64,000 bases of DNA from Mytilus trossulus (taxonomy: Eukaryota; Mollusca; Bivalvia; Mytilida; Mytilidae). The DNA lies in NCBI RefSeq assembly GCF_036588685.1, contig NC_086386.1, positions 31,425,883 through 31,489,882 on the forward strand, read 5' to 3'. Positions 11,641 to 24,076 of the stretch are shown piece after piece; the first letter of the stretch is position 1; every line of letters begins with the position of its first letter. A program made the translations under genes and the position numbers. The notes under the pieces were generated by a model. The model saw only the letters and a program-made list of their open reading frames with translations. It did not search any database and was not told the origin of the DNA.

Positions 11641-11859
11641 ATTTGATGCATATATTTTATACACTTTCTGTCCTTGCTGACCTCATGATACCTGTTTTAT
11701 GTTGTTGTGTTGCAGTCTCATTGGCATAAACCACCCCACCCCTCTTTTATTCATTAGTTGATCATGAAAAACCCGCTTATATTTATGTCAACTTTAAAAT
11801 TCATGAGTCTATGTGGCACCCTGATTGTATTACCTCTAGACAATGGGGATTACTAGTTT

Positions 11860-12175
11860 GTCAAAGAGAGAACAACCCGACCAAATAGCAGACAACAGCC
11901 AAAGGCCACAAATGCGCCTTCAACACAGCGAGAAAATCCCGCATCCGGAGGTGGTCCTCAGCTTGGCTCATCAATAACACTGTGAACTAGTTAAATGAAA
12001 CTGGACGTCACACTAAACCCCAAAACATATAAATGAACAAAACTAAAAATTATACAAGACTAACGAAGGGCAGAGACTCCTGACTTGGGACAGGCACAAA
12101 AATGCTGCGGGTTAAACATAAATTGTGAGATCACTCCCATGCATCCCCCTAATACCTCTAGCCATTGTAGAATAA
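11860..12175 (-). repeat. Dispersed repeat of the CCTGACTTGGGACAGGCAC family
   Basis: Landmarks cctgacttgggacaggcac (near 12080) and tgctgcgggttaaacat (near 12105) also occur, with small changes, at 36.9 kb. It is related to the larger family whose 3' end is GGAGAGTTGTCTCATTGGCA. Confidence 0.6.
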
Positions 12176-12451
12176 AGGAACACATAGTAATACGCTAAGT
12201 AAAACTCAGTTTTAATAGAAGTCCGAGTCCGATATCTGAACAGATAACAAAATGACTCATTATTACATAAATGAACAAAGGACTACTAGCAATTCATGAC
12301 ATGCCAGTTTCAGACCTCAATTCAACTGATTGAAATATAATGCCTTGATCATATAAAATCAAGTACAATGCGAATTTAAAGACCTTATAAGTGAATTAAT
12401 AATAATACCAAACATGTAATTCTTACTGACTTGACAACAGTATCGTAACTA

Positions 12452-13061
12452 TACACATGGAAAAAAGTATTGCAACACCTTGATTTTTTAAAACTTGAAA
12501 CATCAGCCTTTTATTTTGGATGGAATATAATAAAATATTTGTAAAATAATATTGAAAAATAGTTTATGATTACATTGGCATTTTAACAAACAAAAATATT
12601 TAAAATAAAAAAGATTTATCTGACCACAATTTTAATAACAAAATTAAGTGTTTTTTGTACAAAAAACTGCATTTTACAACTTTTACTGTAGTCGAGCTTT
12701 ACAATGTCAGAAATTTCAAAATTAATCTTAAGATGACTGTTCACATGATGGTTGATCTTTATACGCCAAAGAATTATTACTTTGTGCGCAGCCTCCATTC
12801 AAACGGTTAACCGTCACTTAACGTCTTACGATTCCTGCCACAAATCGACTAATTTGTTGATAAGGTATCAGCAACCATTTCTGATGAAAGGCATTGTTTA
12901 TTTCATCACGTGTTTGGACTGGGGTGTCCTTTCGTGCACATTACGCCAAAAAGTCTCCCATATATGCTCGATATGGATCTAATCCAGGCTACGATCGGCA
13001 TAAAGAGTGTTTTTTTAATTTCAATTTCAATTTGGTGTTGCAATACTTTTTTCTATGTGTA
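12452..13061 (-). mobile_element. Deleted Tc1/mariner-type transposon, 610 bp
   Basis: A 28-bp terminal inverted repeat begins TACACATGGAAAAAAGTATT at 12452 and returns as the complement at 13034-13061 with one mismatch. Both ends abut TA, the target site of the superfamily. The interior, read on the minus strand, keeps only the C-terminal part of a Tc1-like transposase. Autonomous Tc1 elements are usually 1.3 kb or more, so this is an internally deleted, non-autonomous relic. Confidence 0.85.
12616..13005 (-). pseudogene. Tc1-like transposase C-terminal remnant
   Basis: The minus-strand frame reads RSLD*IHIEHIWETFWRNV, then HERTPQS, and further on LINKLVDLW. This is the DLNPIEHxWxxLxRxVxxRtPq block of DD34E transposases, which contains the catalytic glutamate, followed by the usual helical tail. 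At least six in-frame stops (in LD*I, MK*T, GC*Y, ES*D, VK*R and TV*M) show that it is dead. The two N-terminal catalytic aspartates are absent, removed by the internal deletion. Confidence 0.8.
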
Positions 13062-15784
13062 TATATCCTTTCCGCATAAGTCTGTTTTAAGGTTTGGTTA
13101 GATTTTGAGGTGAAAGCCGACATTTTTGTGCTTTGTAAAGAATATTACCATAACATATTGGAAGTGAAATACCTGAACGTAAAAGATGTTTGCATGTTTA
13201 TTTCTATTTTAATACGAATGATGCCCTTGTACCGATGATAAAATTTAGTAAATTTTTTGGCTTGTTTGTGAAAACCCTGTTGTAATAATTTTTCAGTAAT
13301 AAAGAGATTTCGTTCGTTGAAATCAAATAATGTGTTACATACACGAGCGAATCGAACAAGTTGAGATACTAGTATATTAATAACACAATAAGATGGTGAC
13401 AAGAGAACGTCACCATATGAAAATGGGTAATTAACAATATAAAATTAAAAAAACATCTCTTTTATCATGATTTAGGTATAAAAGATTCCCGTTAAAGATA
13501 TAGATATCAAGATCCAGGAAGGAGCAGTGTTCATTGTTAGTATTACCTTATCTAAAGTCAGTTAAGCAGGATAATCTCAAAAGACAAAGTGTATATGTTA
13601 TATATACTGAAGTCGTTATAATTGAGAGCCACTATATCATCTAAATATCAACAAATGTTATTGAATTTTTGAATCAGATGCTGTTTTGATGGGTCTTTTC
13701 TGAATTAAGGATAGATTTTAACTCATAACAATACTGAAGTTTAACAGCCGGGACAAAAAACATACTCCTTGGCCTATGTTGGAACAAGAAAATGTGACTG
13801 TCTCAGTCTTTAGCTGTACAAAGTTAGTATGAGGTTGATGTTGGTTGTTGTCCTTCATATTTGTTTTTCATGTATTGTTTAGTCACACGTCAGTCCTTAT
13901 TTTATCGTTTCAATTGTTTCAAATTTTGTCATGTCGGAGTCTTTGAATGGTCTGTTTATTGCTGAATATGTAATAATGACCCAATGATTAAAAAAATGCC
14001 TCACTGGCAGTCGTGCCAGACATCCTTATATAAAATCGAGAAAAGGAGGACGGAATTACTGCTCAGACAATTTTTACATATCCGTTGTCATTATATAGAA
14101 ACCGGTATTTCATATCGTTCAACCCATCATAAATTTTTAATTATATCAGGCAGCGGCATAAGGAAATGTGAAGTACATAAAAAATAATGATTTCAAAATG
14201 TCTTCAGTATCAAAAAATAACCAAAATTAAATGAAAATATAAATCAGACACTTTTGAACAAATTTGGTGCAAAATGTAATAGAAATTTCAGAAATGTACA
14301 TACTAAGCTATCTATTTTGATTAACACAAATTTCTATGTAGTCAGCGATAAAATGATGCATAAAGAAAAGTTATCTGGTGTGTCAAAGGAATTTAAATTG
14401 AAAAGATGATTACAAACTTAATCCTCAAATGAGTTAATTTAAACAGATCTTTATAATCAGGTCTAATATATGTGCATGTATGATTTCTTCGCTTTCAAGT
14501 AAACTATCCATGATCACAAAGACATCATGTTTCGTACTGCTTAAAAGTGTATTGGAAATATTATACAGATGAAAAGATTTGCATAAATTTGCATGAATTA
14601 CATCTTTTTCTGGTGACTGCGTTCTTTGAAGGGCAGATGTTTTCTACACATTGTCATGCCAATCAAAACGTGTGGAATTTCATTAAGATATTCGTATCTT
14701 TTACGCACTGTTTAAGATTATAGGATAAAAACTTAAAATTTATTCATTTTGTGAAGAAATTTCAGGAGCGAAAGTTTTGCAATCAGTGATATAAACAGTG
14801 GAACTTCGTTTATTTGAGTTCTAAAGTTACCATGACTACAATAAAACATCCGCACGTGCAATGAAAATGCAGGACTATATTGTTCCTGTTAAATTATTGC
14901 TTTGAAGTGCAACGAACAAAGAAATCAGGTATGTTTATTTTCACGACTTCTTTTATCTTATAGCTACAAAATATATATTGTAGATAGTTTAATGTATAGG
15001 ATGTGAGGCATATTGATCATAAAGACATACATTTTTATTGAAAGGAAATATTGTTGTAAAGATTTTTTTCTAATCAATTATAATTGCACTTCATTGCACT
15101 TCGTTGTTCTGTTGTGTAAGTAATTAATGTTATTTACGTGTAATCCATCTGTTGTCCATTGGTGTATTACTATTAACATAAGGTAAGAGTGTTTTACTTT
15201 ATTACGTTTGTGTTATAGTAGTCTCAGGTTTTAACTTTTGTCAAATCATCAGACCGTGATATTGTAAACACTTTATATTTATTAGATTAAACAATACAAT
15301 AAGAAAGACAGTTATCTAGATTTCACTTTTAATATTAATTTGCATCTGCACACAAAACTGTATTTGATACAAAGACCTGTTACTATTGAGTTTAGAAAAA
15401 CTGGTATCAAACCTTCCGAGCATTCTTCTGTTTTAATACAGATATTTAAATCTCACTAGTTTGATGACAAAAAGTATTAAAAAAATACTGATTTCTAATG
15501 TAAATTAAAAACGGGGGAAACCATAAACAAAATCAAACGTCAGACTTTATCAAATAACGGGATAAAGGGTGAAACAACTGCGATATTTATGACTTGGTCA
15601 CTCTACAGGTATGATGATGCTATTTAGTTACACTGACAAACTTGGGTTAGCCATTCAATATGTATAAACTTTTAGGTAATGCGTAAATATTTGGGATTCA
15701 GTAGCCAGAACTGCATAAACAAATAGCATATATCTATACAACACAACTGACTACAAAAAAATAAAAATAAACAAACATGCAAAT
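13062..15784. other. Long non-coding stretch, no gene recognised
   Basis: AT-rich, with no domain-bearing open frame. A donor-like AATCAG|gtatgt at about 14929 could end an untranslated first exon of a plus-strand gene, but nothing else supports it. Confidence 0.4.
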
Positions 15785-16080
15785 GTTTGCACCTATCTAA
15801 AGTCAGGAACTGGATGAATCTGATGTACTGTAGTTGTCGTTTGTTTTTGTAGTTTATACGTGTTTCGTATTCTCGTTTCTCGTTTCGTATATATATTGTT
15901 AGAATGGTTTTACACTAGTAATTTTGGGGCCATTTATAGCTTGTTGTTATGTGTGAGCTAATGCTCCTTGTTGAAGGCCGTACATTGACTTATAATTGTT
16001 TACTTTTATAAATTGTTATTTGGATGGAGAGTTGTCTCATTGGCATTTACACCACATCGTTCTATATCTATGTAAATAAA
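15785..16080 (+). repeat. Dispersed GAGAGTTGTCTCATTGGCA-family repeat
   Basis: Contains atgtttgcacctatctaaag, tagttgtcgtttgtttttg, aattttggggccatttatag, gaaggccgtacattgac and the conserved 3' end ggagagttgtctcattggca. A close second copy is at 27.88-28.17 kb. Confidence 0.8.
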
Positions 16081-16618
16081 TATAAACATGAAGTATTATA
16101 TTGTCAGGAAAAAAACCCATGATCTAACAAAGACGCCAATCAAAAACTCTTGTTGTTGTTAGTTTTGACAAAGACGCAAAACACAAATGTTTTTATAGTT
16201 GTTAGTTAGTTTCACAAATACACACACAATTTTGTGTTGTTGCACACACAAATCGATCGGTGTACGGAAATTTGGTACCGTATTCGACAGTAGAACCTAT
16301 GTTAAAGAGGGGCGTCTGTTTTTTTGGGGGGATGTTTAAATAAATAGCCATGTTAGGTTGAAATGAGGACGATAAATCTGATGTCAAGGTTAGAAAAAGT
16401 GCGACGCTCTTGAAAGAAAGCTAAACAAAAAAATATTCTTGAAGTAGTCTGTAGGTCGTCTGTTGCAAAGTAAGCCATATGCTCCTATGCAACAGAAACT
16501 TCTTTTTTAGTGCCGGCCCATATTTCAAAGTTTTAATTATGGTCGTGTTCCGTGGCAGATCCTATTTATCTGATTTATTTTTTAATTTGTTCCCATCCTT
16601 AATATGAAACACATATTT

Positions 16619-16856
16619 ACCACTGCAAGTAGACTTGCTACAATTCCCTTTCTATTATTTCTCTCTTACTAATTTATATGTTTACTGATAAGTGCCAGCC
16701 TACTGATTGCCCTTTTAGAAAGCCTTCCCCCTGCAGATGTCAGTATAATTATAATCTCCTAGTTATAGCAGTAAAATTATTAAAGGGGCAAAATTGAAAA
16801 AAAAGAGAAAAAAACATAATTAGGAAGGGACATGTAGCAAGTCTACACTGCAAGTT
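16619..16856. mobile_element. MITE-like element with inverted ends
   Basis: The left end has gcaagtagacttgctacaat and gtccc/ttccc, and the right end has gggacatgtagcaagtctac, which is its reverse complement over about 17 bp with flanking similarity (actgcaag on both sides). The interior, about 200 bp, is non-coding. The superfamily is not identified and the target duplication is unclear. Confidence 0.5.
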
Positions 16857-17557
16857 AAGCTATCACAACTGAATTAATCAATCAATAAATTATTTTTCAT
16901 ATTGTTTTATATTTCATGACAAAAGTTGAAGAAAAATTAAATTTGTATTGCTAAGCAATTTTTCATCCATCTATACCCTTTCTTTACGAAAGCCACTGCT
17001 ATAAGTATGCCTATGAATAAGCAAATGCACTTTTAAGTGGACTGGTATTCATTTAGTATCTTCATTTTAAAACAAAAAACTAAGAGATAAAGATGTAATG
17101 AAAAGATGCTGATAACTTATTCTAATACTAAAGGTTTCAACTTAATTTTATTTACACTTGTGTTCAGGCAGATTTTTGATATAAATCTTATTTATTTCAC
17201 ATATTCATACATAAAACATTTTAATTAATTTTTTAACGTTTCTTTAAATTAAGATTATAGCATAGTTATCTAAATGATTCACACTAGCACTTTTACTTAA
17301 ATCAATATGATAGAACATTTTTCATATTTATGACTCATTCAAGTCAAAGATTTATCTAATTATACTTTTCCCTGTCAGAAACAAAGGCTATCTCGGAGCA
17401 TTTTTGAATAACAATATCTCATATAATGTAATACTTTACAGAATATGGTTCCACTTCGGGGAAAATACAAGCAAATTTATTAAATTGTAAGTAATTTTCT
17501 CTTTTTAATTGGTAAGATACTGTTCGGTGTCATTTTAGCTATCAGTTCGATTTATTC

Positions 17558-17704
17558 AGAGGCGGATCCAGCCATTTTAAAAAAGGGCCCAACCCAGGAC
17601 AAAAAAGGGGGTTTGCAATCATATGTCCCCATTCAAATGCATTGATCGTCTAAAAAAAGGGGGGTATTCAACCCCCGGACCCCCCTCGGGATCCGCTGCT
17701 GATT
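17558..17704. mobile_element. Short MITE with GGCGGATCC ends
   Basis: It begins cagaggcggatccagcc near 17559 and ends gggatccgctgctg near 17702, the approximate reverse complement. The interior has GGGGG and CCCCC blocks (aaaaaagggggtttgcaatc; caacccccggaccccc). Short elements with such ends are common in marine invertebrate genomes, as I recall. Confidence 0.6.
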
Positions 17705-18454
17705 TAGTGTTTAAAATCTAAATAAAACTATCAAAGCTTTGTAGGTTTGGATGTAAGTTGAGGAAAGTCGGCCCATCATCGGTCATATGATATTCATAGA
17801 CGTGTTAAAATAATATTAGGTGCAGGTGCCTGCTGAAGCTTTTATTGAACATATTCATTGAAACATCAACGTATCAAAGGAGATAAACTATCAAATCAAA
17901 CATGAAAAAGCTGATAAAAGTGAAATTTTATACTACAGTGTGTTTTGTTAATGTCTTTCAAAATACATTGAGAATTTTGATATCATCTAACTGTAATAAG
18001 ATGCTTCTTTGTGATAATGTTATAACTCTGAAAGTATCAAAGATCCGCCATCTGCTAGCTGTACTTTTAATAGTACAATAATGGCTTTGTCATTTTTTTC
18101 AAATGTTATCATGCCAAACATCGCCTATCTTAAAAAAAACAACAACAGAAAAACAGGAAAAACACATGCACGTGTACAGAAACTATAAACCGTGCAATAG
18201 ACTGTGTTTTGTTTTATTTTGTATGTAATTAACATAATCACATTCTCCCATTTTTTTTAATATCATGTTAATAAAAGCATCTTTTCTGGTATATTCTCAT
18301 GGTTTACGCGTATGGACAAACACCAAATTGCAAAAGAGAGGACTAGGGCAAATTCATAATCCTTCCGCGGTAGTTATTTTTAAGGTTTGATTGATGAGAC
18401 TACTACAACATGGCCCACCAAATTCAAAATGACATGGATGTAAATACAAAAAAG

Positions 18455-18680
18455 AAGATGTGTTATGACTGCCAATGAGACAACTCTTTACAAGAGACCA
18501 AATGACACAGACATTAAACTATAATAGGTCTCCGTAAGCCCCCCCCCCGACAATGAGTAAAGCCCCGGCATAATGCATAGTCAGCTATAAAAGGTCCTAA
18601 AATTTAGTAAAAACATTTAAGTTGCAAAAGTATCAAAAGGGATTGCATACAAGTTATATCAACATAAGACCTCTATCATT
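18455..18680 (-). repeat. GAGAGTTGTCTCATTGGCA-family repeat, reverse orientation
   Basis: It begins gaagatgtgttatgactgcc, aatgagacaactctt and continues caatgagtaaagccccggca, catagtcagctataaaagg. It matches the start of the copy at 36.67 kb. A poly-C run sits at 18540-18548. Confidence 0.75.
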
Positions 18681-18699
18681 CCATAGAGTTGTCACAGCG

Positions 18700-21463
18700 A
18701 GCAGTTATAGGTTGGTCTTCTTTTGAAACGGTAGTAGTTAGCTTAAAGGGAAACTAGTTTAGTATACTTTTATATGAATGCAAAAATGTAACTATAACTT
18801 CATTTACAATACTTATTTTAGAATCAATGTGTTTTGATAGCGTTTCTATCTTCATAAATCTCAATTTTTGTTGTTGTGAAAAAGTGCTTATGACCGAGGC
18901 TTATGAATAACATTCATATATTTGGGGGATTTTTATTAAGTCTGCTTATCGACATAAGCTGTGCAAATTACTATCATCTTAGTAAATCTATGGTTTTGAA
19001 GTCTGACAAACCATTTATAAATGTCAATTCGGGCTTCAAACAAAAAAAGAGTAGCCACAGGACTTATAGATCCTTAATCCATAACATCTTTTTAAACTTC
19101 CACATGTCACACGGGTAAAAGAAATGAAAAACAGATTTAAAATTATTTCTAACATCAAATACAATTGATTTGATTTAATTCGACTAAATTGTGTCTTGCA
19201 CAGTGCAGCTAACATGGTCAAAAGCTACGACTCAAAGACAAACAGCTGTCATTACTAGTATCTGTGAGGATTAATCAACACGAGGCGCGCGCTCGAGACA
19301 TTAACATGTTTACGATGTGGCTTTTGATTGCTATTTAATGGCTTAATGGCATTCTCTAAATTCACTTTTATGAATGATGGCTATCAGATTTGCCATGAAA
19401 AGAGAAAATATGTTATTTGGAAATTGTATAAAAAATAAACAATATGATTTGTTTTGACGATGCTTATATTCTTTTTTGATCTGTTCCCAGTTTGTAATAG
19501 CTTAACAGCGATCATCTGCTTGCAAGATGTGTAAATGCATGTAAACGTTTATAAAGTGTTGCACAATCACACATCCTATTGCCAAAAGGGATTATAGATG
19601 GCATATCCATGAAATTTTATGTAAACATGAAAGATGAAGAAAGTGATGTCGATCTGCCAATAGAACATTTTTTTTCTTAACTTCCAGTGAAATTGTTTGT
19701 GTTTAGTCATATGACGAGTTGCTATTTAAATAACAAAATAAAATATGACCTTTTTCAAAATTGTAATAGGTACGTGCACCTAAAACAATCTATTCTCTCT
19801 ATCTTTTATTTGGTAAAATAATTAGTGGTTTGTGTTTATTAACCAATCAAGATTAATACAACTGATCAAACATGTCTGATATTCGATTACTGCTTTAAGC
19901 GAACATCTAATCTAAAATATTTTTATTTGATTTGATTCATGGGATTGTTTGAACGACCAATATTATATTTTGCGCTATAGGGGAAATCAAACAGTCAATC
20001 TCTTTCTCAGTTATTGCTTTTTACAAAAAATCAAATGTTAGTTTTGAAATTAAAAGAGTTTAAATTACTTTGTCTTACATCTATAGAATGATAAAAGAAT
20101 ACAAGGAATTATACATCTACCGACTAATGTTCTTTAAATCTAAAAGTTCTGTTGACACCTGAACTGTTATATACAAGAAAAAGTAGAAATTAGTTTTTGA
20201 AGTAGCTTTGGCTCTCAAAATATCATTAAGCAGTATGTTTCTTCTATTATCACGTTCACTAGAACTAATTTATTCTCTCAAACGTCTTTTGCCTTCTATC
20301 TCTCAACAGTAGGCTTTTAATTACGTTACCATGCGATTTCACGCGCATTTTAAATTGCAACAATTACTTTTGCACGTGCTTTGCGGGAAACTGTAGATTT
20401 TCTTTCAAAATATTTATAATCGAAATCTCATTGTTCATTTTGCGAGATAATAAACAAAGTGACAGAAATAGCCCATTACCAATCGAGAATGCACTTTAGA
20501 AGTCAGTTCTCCTGAAATTAAAGACCCGTTACTGTCTTGCAGTAGCAACATTAACTTTCCAAAGAATTAACTAACTTCAAAGTAGCTTGTGATATCGTAA
20601 GCAATTGTTCTAGACAAAGAATTAATTAATAGTAAACATACATCTTTTACCACTCTCTTCTATTACAGCTTTATCTCGTATATGCCAACACTCATGAAAT
20701 ACTTGCTACTGGGCAACAAAACAAACAATAATCGATAATCAATTATGCACTTGTAAATGATATTTATGAATTTGAACCATATTGCACCATTTCAAGTTGA
20801 TTAATATTTGAATGTAAATGAGTAAAAAAGCAAAAGTGTGTGTGTTTTTTTTTTATTAATCTTTACGCACGGAGAGATTCGGACCGAGTATTATCTAGAT
20901 CGATCTCAATGACATATGGATGGATGAACGCATAAAACCTTAACTCTTTTTGATTGGTTTTCCATGAATTATTGATTTGAATATTAATACTGTGTCTATC
21001 AAATTCGTTAATTTTTTCTTCTTTTCCCATTGAAATTAAGATAAGACTGCATGTGACTTAATTTCAGTTAGGTCTTTGGTTAAGCGAATACTGCCTTGAT
21101 TATATGATAATTAAAAACTATTAGTGATTGAAACAGTGACAAAAGATTATTGCAGTGACAATAATTAGTACTCAATTTATCCATTAATTTTACCGCAAAG
21201 TTATGAATCTCATGAGTACAACGCCTTGGGCCTACCATATAAATAAAAACGAAAGGGTTTTCAGGATTTCGAAGAGCAAGACAGAAACTCTGAAAAGGTA
21301 CACGTGTCTGTGATCTCATGCACTATATATATATGATAGAATATTGTCACAAAATGTTTGAAAAAAACGTACTTATAAATTGTTTAAAGATATTTTTTAA
21401 ACAGAGATGTATTTCAAGTGAGAAAGAACATTTTAATACGATACATGGTTTTCATGCTGGTCA
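18700..21463. other. Long non-coding stretch, no gene recognised
   Basis: AT-rich, frequent stops on both strands, no family motifs. One small GC-rich patch (gaggcgcgcgctcgag, about 19283) stands out, but no function is supported. Confidence 0.4.
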
Positions 21464-21744
21464 TTAAGGTGGTACCTAACACTTGAACTAAAATTAATTT
21501 GGCTCGTTTAATTTTCTTAAAATTTTGACAAAGTACTTACTTTGAACTTTTGACAAAAATATATAAATTTCAAAAAAATTGAACCAACCGTTTAATCAGA
21601 AAAATTACACTGGTTATATAGCAGTTTGACAAAAACTTATTTTGATCATTGAGAAGCTTAATATTCCTTTAACAACACGGCGTCATTAAAACGTTTTGCT
21701 GATTTTACAGAGTTATCTCCCTGTAGTGTTAGGTACTACCTTAA
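21464..21744 (+). mobile_element. TTAA-bounded MITE (piggyBac-like), copy 1
   Basis: TTAA at 21464-21467 is followed by GGTGGTACCTAACACT. The right end reads AGTGTTAGGTACTACC and then TTAA at 21741-21744. A TTAA target duplication with short terminal inverted repeats is diagnostic of piggyBac-type insertion. The 281-bp interior is non-coding. A second copy lies at 39.46 kb in opposite orientation. Confidence 0.8.
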
Positions 21745-24057
21745 TATATATATATATATATTCAAAACAGTCAGTACTTGTAAAAAATGTATATAAACTT
21801 ATCATCATCAGATAACAATTTAAATTCACCACTTCTTCTTTACACTTCATTAAATAAACTTTCACGTTAATCTGCATTTAAAGGACAGTCTAATAATATA
21901 TATATATACATTTTGCAAATGCACTTCTGTATCGTATCTTTAAGCAATTTATAAGTGACAAATTAAAGATATTCGTAAATTAAACATAATTTTAAAAAAG
22001 AAAATGTGATGCATTGAAAGATTCGTTTTCACAGATAAAACACTTTCGTAGGAATTCAATATCTATATGTTTATCTCCAAAACATGCCGTATCGACTAAC
22101 ATAAGTTGATTAGCTGTCTGCATGGCAGTTAAATCAGATTACTTTAACAAAACTCGTTCACCAAAATATTTATCTAATTTCCTTGTTGCACATCGTAGTT
22201 GCACACTTAATGCATTGTTTATATGCAACGAGACGAGCTTTTTACTTTGATTATTATTTACACAAGGGAACGTTGACAACCATAAAGACTACTTCATCAA
22301 AACAATACATGTTAATAGATGAAATGATTGCATTACAAGGGCGAGAAAAGAAAAAAAAATGATTGATGAACGGAGATTATAAGTTGGATAATTTGAACAT
22401 TTGTCATTTGTTTTAAAAATAAGAATTAAGAAGCGTGTTGTTATTTATATTTCATGTGAACATCGAGCAAGGTAAGGCGTATTTTTCTGTTATTATTATT
22501 ATGAATTAAGATAATTTGGATAAAAATAGTGTTTAAATAAGAGGCCAAATGATAATTGTTTATTATTCATCCTTTTGTCAAAACTGTATTCTCGAACCCA
22601 TCCAACAAAAAGTTGCCATTAAGTTAAAAAAAAAAAGCCCACATATATTATGTTAAATGGTTAACTTCTTTCAAATTGTGACTTGGATGGAGAGTTGTCT
22701 CATTGGTACTCGTAACGCATCTTCTTATATTTATCAAACCTTTAAATTGATTACTGATGTTGGCTAAATCAGAAAAAGTTATCAAAATAACTGATTTTTA
22801 AATACACGTTAACATATATATATGTCAACGTATATTCGTTCCACCTTACTGATTTCAAGTTCCCTGGAAACTTTGTCATAAACAATTCAATAATATCTGT
22901 TTCTGTTGGAACACATATTATATACTATTTATTCAAAATAAAGAAATATCGTTCCAAGTTTTTAAGAATAGTTATTCTACTTAAAACTTATATTATGCAG
23001 GAACTTCTATTTCATTACATAATGACTTTATTCAGTCTAATATGGTCGCCATAGAACATCGTAGTTTTGACGAAACGTTTAAATAGGCTATTACATAACT
23101 ATATACATGTATGAATCAATCTTAAGTATTTTTAAATTTTGTTTATTATTTGAAACAAAAAACAGTCAGTTCTTTTACCAGGAAAATATACAACTACACT
23201 ACATACATGTATATACATGTAGATGCAAAACAAATATATTTACAGCAGATTCCATTGAGTGTGTAGCGAATGGTAGTATATTTGGCTAGCTTGCTTGTAA
23301 GCTGAACCGTGATGTCAATATAAGGTCAGGTATTCTACCCTCCTTTCGAATAAACATAGTCAAACAGACAGATCGATTGGTTTTCTGTCGGACTAGTCTA
23401 TTCTTAAAGTAGGGTATTTTACCTAACCTAACAATGACTTCACGGTGTACAAAAATAGTGCATAGTTAAAATTCAACTAATAAAAAGTTAAAACAATACA
23501 GAGAAAAGCTCTATCACATGTGTATGGGTTGAAAGTAAAACTTCATCTTTTTTGTTTTTGTTTTGTTTTGTTTTTTAGTTATTTTGCTTGTTTGTACATT
23601 TCGTTTCCATGCTTGCACCTTGGCTAAGTATACACGTACGATATCGCATACATATATTGTTTATAATTTCGTGATTGCATTGGGCAAATCCTTTTTCTTT
23701 TTTAAAATCTGTATACATTTTTTCTGATTTTTTTGTATTTTGGTCTTAGAGATTAAAGATATAATGATATTTCTTTGACTGTACTTTGGAACATTGCTTC
23801 AGTGCGTTAAACTATTGTTCATCACTTTTCTCTTTTTTACCAGATGATTTTCCGAGTCGAGAAAACATGCCGATAAAATGTATTACTTTTCAGCACTACA
23901 TACATAATGTAGCAGAAAAAATGTATCTGGAAAAATGATATATACTGACTAATTTATCTTCATCATAGAAAACGATAAACCTCGTGTCATTTATCAAAAT
24001 ATGATTCTTTAAAGGATGTAAATGTATAGTAACAAATGTTCTTCGTTTCTTTTTCAG
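21745..24057. other. Non-coding stretch upstream of the LRR gene
   Basis: Holds an AT microsatellite at 21743-21760, a fragment of the dispersed repeat at about 22680-22735 (gatggagagttgtctcattg) and a possible untranslated-exon donor, AGCAAG|gtaagg, at about 22472. No coding segment recognised. Confidence 0.4.
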
Positions 24058-24076
24058 AGTATTTGTAGTATTTACA

